Part shown: positions 1 through 5,511 of the stretch, piece by piece | How the letters are laid out: each line of letters opens with the position of its first letter | Position numbering within the stretch: position 1 is the first letter of the stretch | Assembly (NCBI GenBank): GCA_934662525.1 | Contig: CAKUKJ010000142.1 | Location: forward strand, 1 to 6,568 | Reading direction: 5' to 3' | Length of the DNA stretch: 6,568 bases | Source of the DNA: an uncultured Coriobacteriales bacterium | Lineage (GTDB): Bacteria > Actinomycetota > Coriobacteriia > Coriobacteriales > UMGS124 | Program-made: the position numbers and the translations under genes | Notes under the pieces: generated by a model | The model's database searches: none | What the model was told of the DNA's origin: nothing | What the model saw: the letters and a program-made list of their open reading frames with translations, nothing else

Positions 1-525
1 GTGGACGAGAGGACCTGCGAGAACGTGCACGTAATCAACGAGCTCGGGCTTCCCATGGTGGTGGCGGGCCTGAAGGACGCGGTCGTCGTGGCCACGCCCG
101 ACGGCATCCTGGCCACCGGCAAGGAGGCCTCGGCCAACATCAAGGCCCAGGTGGCCGAGGCCGCCGAGAGCCGCCCCATGTACGAGCGGCGCCGCTGGGG
201 CGAGTACCGCGTCATCGACTCTTCTGTGTTCCCCGACGGGGCGAAGGCGCTCACGAAAGAGCTCATCGTGCGCGACGGAAAGCAGCTCTCCTACCAGCGC
301 CACGCGCATAGAAGCGAGGTGTGGACCATCGTCTCCGGCACAGGCGAGGTGGTCCTGGACGGCCTGGTGCGGCGGGTGCGCGCGGGCTCGGTCGTGGACA
401 TCGCGGCCGGGACGCTGCACGCGGGCCGAGCAACCGGCGGCGACCTGCACGTCATCGAGGTGCAGCAGGGCGACGTCCTCGTGGAAGAGGACATCGAGCG
501 CTTCGGGAACTACTGGGAGGCCTAA
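1..525 (+). CDS. Mannose-1-phosphate guanylyltransferase, C-terminal part with cupin domain (5'-truncated by window edge)
   Basis: Enzyme of the ManC/CpsB type, which makes GDP-mannose from mannose-1-phosphate and GTP in the cytoplasm; the cupin part in this family is linked to phosphomannose isomerase activity. Seen here: the reading frame is open from base 1. Residues 8-48 (NVHVINELGLP, then a GLKD...ATPDGIL segment and an S-x-x-IK) match the end of the nucleotidyltransferase and linker, and residues 60-174 form a cupin. Cupin motif 1 has H101-A-H103 with E106 and the GTG turn at 113-115; motif 2 has H140; the end HVIEVQQGD...EEDIERF is typical of ManC. The catalytic N-terminal nucleotidyltransferase (GxGGxGxR-like loop) is not in the window, so the GTG at base 1 is read as an internal Val codon, not a start. 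The stop TAA directly abuts the TTG start of the next gene. GDP-mannose would feed the glycosyltransferases downstream. Whether both activities are retained cannot be judged from the fragment. Confidence 0.88.
   Translation: MDERTCENVHVINELGLPMVVAGLKDAVVVATPDGILATGKEASANIKAQVAEAAESRPMYERRRWGEYRVIDSSVFPDGAKALTKELIVRDGKQLSYQRHAHRSEVWTIVSGTGEVVLDGLVRRVRAGSVVDIAAGTLHAGRATGGDLHVIEVQQGDVLVEEDIERFGNYWEA
515..520 (+). promoter_or_regulatory. Ribosome binding site deciding a TTG start
   Basis: GGGAGG lies inside the last codons of the guanylyltransferase gene, 5 bases before the TTG at 526. No other start codon lies near the N-terminus of the next glycosyltransferase, so this site supports the TTG as its true start. 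Confidence 0.7.
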
Positions 526-1641
526 TTGACGGGAAACGACAAAAAGCCGAAGGTCGCCTTGGTCCACGACTGGCTCGTCGGCCAGGGCGGCGGCGAGCAG
601 GTGCTCGAGTGCTTCCACGAGATTTATCCCGAGGCGCCCATATACACGCTCGTGCATGACGAGTCCAAGGCCCCCGCATGGACGCGCGGGCTCGACATCA
701 GAACGACGCACATCCAGGACTGGCCCGGCGGGAGGACCCATCACAAGTACCTGCTCTCCTTCATGCCGAGGGCCTGGGAGGCGTTGGACCTGACCGAGTA
801 CGACCTGGTGCTCAGCTCGTGCATGAGCTGCTGCAAGGGGGTCATCACCCGTCCCGACGCCGTGCACGTGTGCTACTGCCACTCGCCCATACGCTACGTG
901 TGGGACCTCTACTACGACTACCTCAAGGGCGCGTCGGCCATGAAGCGCGCCTTCATGCCGCGCATGATCCACAAGGTGCGCATGTGGGACTTCCAGGCGG
1001 CGCAGCGTGTGGACCGGTTCGTGGCCAACTCGGACTACGTTGGCAAGCGAATCCAGAAGTTCTACCGCCGCGAGTCGACGACCATCCATCCCGGCATACG
1101 CATCCCCGATGAGGGCGTCTGCGAGGAGCGGGGCGACTACTACTTCGTGTTGTCGCGCTTCGTGGGCTACAAGCGCATAGACATCGCCATCGAGGCGTGC
1201 AACATGCTGGGCCGCAAGCTCGTTGTGGCCGGGTCGGGCGGCGAGGAAGAAGAGAAGCTGCGCGCCATGGCGGGGCCGACCGTTGAGTTCGTGGGGCGCG
1301 TGTCCGACGAGCAGCTCAAAGACTACTACGCCCACGCGAAGGCGTTCCTGTTCCCCGGCATCGAGGACTTCGGCCTGACGCCGCTTGAGGCCATGGCGGG
1401 CGGCTGCCCCGTGCTGGCATACGGGGAGGGCGGCGCGCTGGAGACCGTGGTGGACGGCGAGACCGGCATGCTCTTCCACGAGCAGACCCCCGAGGCGCTT
1501 GCCGCCTGCATCGAGGAGTTCGAGCGGAAAAGCTTCAGCGCTGCGGCCTGCCGCGCCCGCGCCGAGCAGTTCTCGCGGGAGAGGTTCAAGAGGGAGATTG
1601 CCGCGTTCTGCGACGCGGCCCTTGCGGGGAGCGTGGGGTAG
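526..1641 (+). CDS. GT4 glycosyltransferase, WbaZ-like (probable mannosyltransferase)
   Basis: 371-residue cytoplasmic GT-B fold glycosyltransferase of family GT4 that probably transfers a nucleotide-activated sugar onto a lipid-linked polysaccharide intermediate. Seen: the N-terminal domain opens with KVALVHDWLVGQGGGEQVLE (residues 9-28), the usual glycine-rich loop. CYCHSPIRYVWD at 116-127 is a signature of the WbaZ-like subgroup. The C-terminal domain starts near 206 with R211 and K216 (the donor phosphate-binding pair), and the E-x7-E motif is E280...E288 in FPGIEDFGLTPLEAMAGG, followed by the A-Y-G-x-GGALE loop. Length is normal and there is no signal peptide or membrane segment. WbaZ-type enzymes often use GDP-mannose, which fits the gene just upstream, but the sugar is an inference. 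The gene starts on TTG directly after TAA and ends in TAG directly followed by another TTG start, so translation is probably coupled on both sides. Confidence 0.9.
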   Translation: MTGNDKKPKVALVHDWLVGQGGGEQVLECFHEIYPEAPIYTLVHDESKAPAWTRGLDIRTTHIQDWPGGRTHHKYLLSFMPRAWEALDLTEYDLVLSSCMSCCKGVITRPDAVHVCYCHSPIRYVWDLYYDYLKGASAMKRAFMPRMIHKVRMWDFQAAQRVDRFVANSDYVGKRIQKFYRRESTTIHPGIRIPDEGVCEERGDYYFVLSRFVGYKRIDIAIEACNMLGRKLVVAGSGGEEEEKLRAMAGPTVEFVGRVSDEQLKDYYAHAKAFLFPGIEDFGLTPLEAMAGGCPVLAYGEGGALETVVDGETGMLFHEQTPEALAACIEEFERKSFSAAACRARAEQFSRERFKREIAAFCDAALAGSVG

Positions 1642-2895
1642 TTGGCGCTTGAGAACGTTGTCGTCATAACGAACCAGGCGAGCACTATGGGCGGGGCCGA
1701 GAAGGTCGCGTGTCGTTGCGCCACGCTTATGGCACAACTCGGCTTGAACGCCTATCTTTTTGCTGGGACGGGCCCGGTGTCGCCGGAGCTTGCCGATGCG
1801 GGCGTCCATGTGACGTGCTTGGATCAGCGGTATACGGCGGCCGAAGGGCGCAGCAAGGTCGGTGCTGCGGTTCAAGGCTTCTGGAACGCCAAGGCTGAGC
1901 GCGAGCTCGGGAAGCTGCTCTCGACGCTCGACCCGAGGACCACCGTGGTGAACCTGCACTCATGGACGCACACGATGTCGTCCTCGATCCTGCAGGCCGT
2001 GCGCAAGGCGGGATTCCCGCTGCTCATCACGGCGCACGACTACTTCCTCGCCTGCCCGAACGGCGGGTTTTACGACTACGTGCGCCAGAGGCCGTGCGAG
2101 CTGCGCGAGTGCGGGGTCGAGTGCAGGCACATGAACTGCGACAAGCGAAGCATGGCGCAGAAGAGGTACCGCGTAGCGCGCTTCGACCTGCAGACGCGCA
2201 TTCTCAAGGGAATGCGCCCCAAGCCCGGCGTCGTGTTCCTGTCGCAATTCTCCGAGGGCGTGCTGCATGCGAGTATCCCGTTCGCCTACGACGCCTACCG
2301 GGTGGACAACCCCATAGAGGCCGGGCAGGACGGGGGCACGTGCAACCCGTCGTTCGACGAGCGCGACATCGACTGCCTGTACGTCGGCAGGATTGACCCC
2401 GAGAAGGACTGCTCGCTGTTCTGCCGCGTCGCCGAGGCCGTGGGCGGCCGCGCCGTCGCGGTGGGTAACGGCTCTCAAAGGGCCGATTTGGCTGCCGCGC
2501 ACCCGGGCGTGGAGTTCGTCGGGACGAAGGGCGCCGACGAGGTGCGCGGGTACTATCGCCGCGCGAAGTGCCTGGTGTTTCCCTCGTCGTGGTACGAGGT
2601 CCAGAGTCTCGTGCTGCGCGAGGCCCAGATGGCAGCCTCTCTACCTTGCGCGCTTCGGGGCGGCACCTCAGGCGAGGACTCCGTGCGCAACGGGCTCGAC
2701 GGCATCGTGGCATCGCACGACGACGAGGCCGCCTTGGCGCAGGCCGTACGGAAAATCCTCGACCGGGAGACGAACGACAAAATGAGGGACGCCATCGCCT
2801 CACAGGACTTCGATGCGTACAGGCCCGAAGTTTTTGCAGAGCGGATGGCGGCTCTTTACGAGGGTTTCCTGGCAACGAGGGGCGGTGCGAGATGA
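1642..2895 (+). CDS. GT4 glycosyltransferase with cysteine-rich segment
   Basis: 417-residue GT-B glycosyltransferase, family GT4; acceptor and donor unknown. Seen: VVVITNQASTMGGAEKV at 6-22 is the N-terminal glycine loop. HDYFLACPNGGFYDY at 132-146 is a recognisable GT4 subgroup motif, and it is followed by cysteines 152, 157, 161 and 166, which with C138 give five cysteines in 29 residues. The C-terminal domain begins at about 241 (DIDCLYVGRIDPEKD, with the R and K of the donor site), and the E-x7-E motif is E319...E327 in WYEVQSLVLRE. The stretch ending MNCDKRSMAQKRYRVAR is shared with the same subgroup from memory. The TTG start directly follows the TAG of the previous gene; possible Shine-Dalgarno elements are GGGGA at 1626-1630 or GGGG at 1635-1638. 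The next in-frame ATG (1687) would delete the glycine loop, so TTG is preferred. The last bases overlap the acyltransferase start as ATGA. Confidence 0.88.
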   Translation: MALENVVVITNQASTMGGAEKVACRCATLMAQLGLNAYLFAGTGPVSPELADAGVHVTCLDQRYTAAEGRSKVGAAVQGFWNAKAERELGKLLSTLDPRTTVVNLHSWTHTMSSSILQAVRKAGFPLLITAHDYFLACPNGGFYDYVRQRPCELRECGVECRHMNCDKRSMAQKRYRVARFDLQTRILKGMRPKPGVVFLSQFSEGVLHASIPFAYDAYRVDNPIEAGQDGGTCNPSFDERDIDCLYVGRIDPEKDCSLFCRVAEAVGGRAVAVGNGSQRADLAAAHPGVEFVGTKGADEVRGYYRRAKCLVFPSSWYEVQSLVLREAQMAASLPCALRGGTSGEDSVRNGLDGIVASHDDEAALAQAVRKILDRETNDKMRDAIASQDFDAYRPEVFAERMAALYEGFLATRGGAR

Positions 2896-3397
2896 AAGTG
2901 TGCAAATTCCTGTCGAATGTGTGGGAGGGTCTGCGGTGCCGGGTGCGCACGCTGTGGCTCAAGGGCTGCTACGGGGACGCATTCTCGCATGGCTCCCATC
3001 TCCGGTTCCGCAAGGACTTCGTTGTTCAAGCGGGGGGGGTGGCTCTGTGCAGATAGGTGACAACGTGTTCTTCAACAGCGGCTGCTCGCTCAACAGCCTG
3101 GACTCCGTGACCGTGGGGGATGGGTGCCTGTTCGGCGAGAACGTCAAGGTGTACGACCACAATCACGTGTTCTTCCTGGGAGGCGTGCCATACAGCGAGT
3201 CGGGATTCACGACGGCGCCTGTCACTATAGGCGACAACGTCTGGGTCTGCGCCAATACCGTCATCTGCAAGGGCGTGAACATCGGGGATGGCTGCGTCAT
3301 CGCGGCTGGGGCCGTCGTGCGCTCCGACGTGCCGGCGAACACCATGCTGGCGACCGACGGCACCCTCACGCCCATCGTGCGAAGGGCGGCGCGGTGA
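2892..3397 (+). pseudogene. Hexapeptide-repeat (left-handed beta-helix) acyltransferase, frame broken at a G8 tract
   Basis: Probable O-acetyltransferase of the maltose/galactoside acetyltransferase-like superfamily, which would move an acetyl group from acetyl-CoA to a sugar of the repeat unit. From ATG 2892 (RBS GAGGGG at 2877-2882, 9 bases away, overlapping the previous stop as ATGA) the frame encodes 54 residues, ending HGSHLRFRKDFVVQAGG and then VALCR and TAG at 3054-3056. The rest of the enzyme is in the -1 frame: V-Q-IGDNVFFNSGCSLNS, IGD/VGD hexapeptide turns, the catalytic-type DHNH (residues 89-92 of the restored protein), and PVTIGDNVWV...GVNIGDGCVIAAGAVV, to TGA at 3395-3397. Nine G (or six) instead of eight in 3032-3039 would restore one 168- (or 167-) residue protein of normal family length. 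No other defect is visible, so the break is recent, phase-variable, slippage-corrected or a sequencing error. A GTG at 3047 could also start a 116-residue product holding most of the beta-helix. Confidence 0.82.
3032..3039 (+). repeat. Homopolymer of eight G at the acyltransferase frame break
   Basis: The run follows GC of an Ala codon and is the longest mononucleotide run I see in the window; other G runs reach five. The reading frame before it and the conserved beta-helix frame after it disagree by one base exactly here. Poly-G tracts of this size are known slipped-strand mispairing sites in surface polysaccharide genes of other bacteria; phase variation at this locus is inferred. Confidence 0.8.
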
Positions 3398-4590
3398 TGA
3401 GGGTCGCTTTCGTCAGCAACTACATGGTTATACATCAGAAGCCTTTCTGTGATGCCTTGGTTGGCCTGCTCGGCGCGGAGAACTTCAAGTTTGTCGCGTG
3501 CGAGGAGCTGGAGGCGTACAGGAAGACTACCGGCTACCGAGACATGAACGACGATTCTTGCGTCATCAGGGCCTACGAGTCGGAGGATGCGAAGCGGCGC
3601 GCGCGGGAGTTTGTGCTCGCGGCCGACGCGGCCATCGTGACCATCAACTATCCCGAGTGGCTTGAGCTTAGGCGGGGCCGCGAGGGCGGCGTCACCTTCG
3701 TCTATATAGAACGCCTGCTGAAGATAGGCCTGTGGTACCGATTCTTCCCGTACCCCAAGTACAAGCAGGCCTGGGACAACTGCCTGAAGTGGCGAGGCGA
3801 CGCGCGGTATCACATGCTGTGCGCCTCGGCGTTCGGCAGCTCGGACCTGTCGCTGTTCAAGCCGGGATTTCCAGCCGAGCGCTGCTGGAAATGGGGATAT
3901 TTCCCGCCAACGGGTGACGTGCTTGAGAGTGGGGCTTCTAAGAAGCGCGCTTCCATTGTATGGGTCGCCAGGCTCATACAATTGAAGCGCCCGTACCGGG
4001 CGCTTCAATTGGCCGAGCGGCTGCGCGCCGACGGCTACGAATTCAAACTGACCATGGTTGGCGACGGCCCCATGAAGGAGAAGCTGGCCCGCTACGTCCG
4101 TAACCGTGGGCTGGAGGGCTGCGTCGAGCTTCTCGGCGTGCAACCCAACGAGCGCGTGCGCGGGCTCATGCGGGAGTCCGAGATGATGCTGTTTACCTCG
4201 ACGCGCCGAGAGGGCTGGGGAGCGGTGCTCAACGAGTGCATGGCCGAGGGCTGCACGCCCGTCGCGGCCAGCATGATCGGGTCGGTTCCCTACCTCGTCG
4301 AGCAGGGCGTCAACGGCTGCGTCTTTGACGATGCCAGCGTCGATTCGATGGTCGAGCAGGTCGAGCGGCTGCTCGGCGACCCAGCCTTGTGTGAGCGCAT
4401 GGGCGAGGCGGCTAGGAAAACCGTCAAGAAGAAGTGGAACGCGGAGGAGGCGGCGCGGCGGTTCGTGTCCCTATCGGAGGTGCTGCTGGGCGGCGCATCC
4501 GAAAGCCCCTTTGCCGACGGACCGTGCAGTCGGGCGGGCATCGTGCGCGACGACTGGTTCCGCAACATCGAAGAAGTGAAGGGGGCGTAG
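3397..4590 (+). CDS. GT4 glycosyltransferase
   Basis: 397-residue GT-B glycosyltransferase, family GT4; sugar specificity not recognisable. Seen: an N-terminus MRVAFVSNYMVIHQKPFCDAL that replaces the usual glycine-rich loop with an HQKPF motif known from some GT4 members. The second domain begins near residue 186 (IVWVARLIQLKRPYRAL, with donor-phosphate R192 and K197), then MVGDGPMKEKL, and the E-x7-E motif is E272...E280 in RREGWGAVLNE followed by CMAEGCTPVAA. No signal peptide or membrane helix. ATG 3397 overlaps the acyltransferase stop by one base (TGATG), with GAAGGG at 3381-3386 as a likely RBS. The open frame continues upstream to 3124, but that part overlaps the beta-helix coding sequence and does not resemble GT4. 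Codons 195-205 form a perfect DNA palindrome (see 3979-4011). The stop TAG directly abuts the next ATG. Confidence 0.9.
   Translation: MRVAFVSNYMVIHQKPFCDALVGLLGAENFKFVACEELEAYRKTTGYRDMNDDSCVIRAYESEDAKRRAREFVLAADAAIVTINYPEWLELRRGREGGVTFVYIERLLKIGLWYRFFPYPKYKQAWDNCLKWRGDARYHMLCASAFGSSDLSLFKPGFPAERCWKWGYFPPTGDVLESGASKKRASIVWVARLIQLKRPYRALQLAERLRADGYEFKLTMVGDGPMKEKLARYVRNRGLEGCVELLGVQPNERVRGLMRESEMMLFTSTRREGWGAVLNECMAEGCTPVAASMIGSVPYLVEQGVNGCVFDDASVDSMVEQVERLLGDPALCERMGEAARKTVKKKWNAEEAARRFVSLSEVLLGGASESPFADGPCSRAGIVRDDWFRNIEEVKGA
3947..3958. repeat. Near-copy of the hairpin right arm, able to form a competing stem
   Basis: GCGCTTCCATTG matches GCGCTTCAATTG (4000-4011) at 11 of 12 positions. It can pair with 3979-3990 with a single C-U mismatch and a 20-base loop, so formation of this stem would exclude the 3979-4011 hairpin. 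It also overlaps a 12-bp perfect palindrome GAAGCGCGCTTC at 3942-3953. A regulatory role is only inference. Confidence 0.6.
3979..4011. repeat. Perfect 15-bp inverted repeat with 3-base loop inside a coding region
   Basis: The left arm CAATTGAAGCGCCCG (3979-3993) and right arm CGGGCGCTTCAATTG (3997-4011) are exact reverse complements around TAC. The 33 bases are exactly codons 195-205 of the GT4 gene (QLKRPYRALQL). No T-run follows, so it is not a standard intrinsic terminator. In RNA it would be a very stable hairpin; its function is unknown. Confidence 0.9.
4579..4585 (+). promoter_or_regulatory. Ribosome binding site for the GT2 gene
   Basis: AAGGGGG ends 5 bases before ATG 4591 and lies within the last codons of the preceding GT4 gene. 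Spacing and purine content fit a strong Shine-Dalgarno site and support ATG 4591 as the start. Confidence 0.65.
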
Positions 4591-5511
4591 ATGAGCAGGT
4601 TCGCGTTTATCGTTCTGCATTACAAGGCTCGCGAGGCGACGCTCGCCTGCGTCGAGTCGATACGCGCGCTTCAAAAAGGCCCGAAGGACGACGTGAGCGT
4701 CGTGGTTGTCGAGAACGGCTGCCACGACGGCATCGAGTCGTTCCTGGCTGAGCGAATCGGCGCCGAGGGCATGGCCGACGTGACCGTCCTGGTGAGTGAG
4801 GAGAACCTCGGCTTCGCACGCGGCAACGACCTGGGCTTCTCGTACGCCAAGCGCGAGTTGGACCCGGACTTCTACGTCGTGTGCAACAACGACGTGGTGT
4901 TCGCGCAGAAGGACACGTGCGCCGCGATAGCCGCCTCGTACGCGGCCAGGCGCTTCGACGTGATGGGGCCCGACATCTACAACCCGCTCCCCGGCGTGCA
5001 CCAGAGCCCGGGCGAGGCGCGGATGCCCGTGCCCGTGGAGTACGTCCACGGGCTCGAGCAGAGTTTCAAACGCCGCTTGGATGATTCTTACTCGAACGAG
5101 CGCAAGCTGCGCGCGAGGTACCGGCTTATGGAGACGGCCCTCGGTCAGGCGGCGAGGCGGGCGAAGCTTAAACGCTCGAGCGCGGGCTGGGACAGGCCGC
5201 AGGAGGGCGTGGAGCTGCAGGGGTCGTGCGTCGTGTTCTCGCGGGACTATTCCTCGCAGATGGACTGGGCCTTCTGCCCCGACACGTTCATGTATTTGGA
5301 AGAGCTCATCTCGCTCGTGGTGTCGCAGAAACATGGCTTCGTGCACGTCTATGACCCGAGCGTGCAGGTGCGCCACATGCACGGCGTGTCCACTTCGCTC
5401 GACCACCCCGACGAGGTTGAGAAGCACAGATTCTTCCTGAAGGAGAACCTCAAGTCGATAGAAGTGTTGAAGAAACTACTGTGCAACGTCAATGGGAATA
5501 TCAATGATTGA
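4591..5511 (+). CDS. GT2 glycosyltransferase, rhamnosyltransferase type
   Basis: 306-residue GT-A fold, inverting glycosyltransferase of family GT2, similar in layout to bacterial rhamnosyltransferases and WbbL-like enzymes. Seen: FAFIVLHYKAREATLACVESI at the N-terminus, VVVENGCHDG near 49-58 (nucleotide-binding loop), ENLGFARGND at 71-80, and the DxD-like CNNDVVF at 98-104 that would hold the metal and nucleotide sugar. GSCVVFSRDY at 211-220, D231...FMYLEE (to E238, normally the catalytic-base region), and RHMHGVSTS at 261-269 complete the fold. Between the DxD-like motif and GSC lies a basic, helix-like stretch (about 150-205), variable in this family. There are no membrane segments. It would act at the cytoplasmic face of the membrane; the donor (for example dTDP-rhamnose) is not proven by sequence. 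The last 15 or so codons are AT-richer than the rest. Its 3' end overlaps the next gene by 8 bases. Confidence 0.9.
   Translation: MSRFAFIVLHYKAREATLACVESIRALQKGPKDDVSVVVVENGCHDGIESFLAERIGAEGMADVTVLVSEENLGFARGNDLGFSYAKRELDPDFYVVCNNDVVFAQKDTCAAIAASYAARRFDVMGPDIYNPLPGVHQSPGEARMPVPVEYVHGLEQSFKRRLDDSYSNERKLRARYRLMETALGQAARRAKLKRSSAGWDRPQEGVELQGSCVVFSRDYSSQMDWAFCPDTFMYLEELISLVVSQKHGFVHVYDPSVQVRHMHGVSTSLDHPDEVEKHRFFLKENLKSIEVLKKLLCNVNGNIND

Noticed and set aside
1..3. GTG at base 1 as a genuine start codon of a small cupin protein
   Set aside because: The first 50 residues match the interior of the guanylyltransferase family, so the gene is simply cut by the window edge.
3124..3396. Upstream extension of the third GT4 gene in the same open frame
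   Set aside because: It overlaps the conserved beta-helix sequence in another frame and gives an arginine-rich non-GT4 peptide; ATG 3397 begins a proper GT-B strand.
2813..3397. Reading the acyltransferase as an intact gene from ATG 2813
   Set aside because: The first 75 or so residues would be out-of-frame translation of the previous gene's end and of the acyltransferase N-terminus, and they do not resemble an acyltransferase.
3979..4025. Intrinsic terminator at the 15-bp hairpin
   Set aside because: No U-run follows the stem (the next bases are GCCGAGCGG) and the gene continues in frame for almost 200 codons.
3163..4143. Long open frame on the minus strand (326 codons) opposite the acyltransferase and GT4 genes
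   Set aside because: It spans two well-supported plus-strand genes and has no family-like motifs, so it is an antisense shadow.
5031..5053. 9-bp perfect inverted repeat with a 5-base loop in the GT2 gene
   Set aside because: A stem of this length is expected by chance in a few kilobases of GC-rich DNA and has no accompanying signal.
4471..5427. Long open frame on the minus strand (318 codons) opposite the GT2 gene
   Set aside because: High-GC antisense shadow; the translation is rich in H, V, R and A with no recognisable motif, and the plus strand carries clear GT2 motifs throughout.
5440..5503. Possible promoter in the AT-richer stretch before the last gene
   Set aside because: No -35/-10 pair with acceptable spacing could be found; the TTGAAG at 5467-5472 lacks a matching -10 box.
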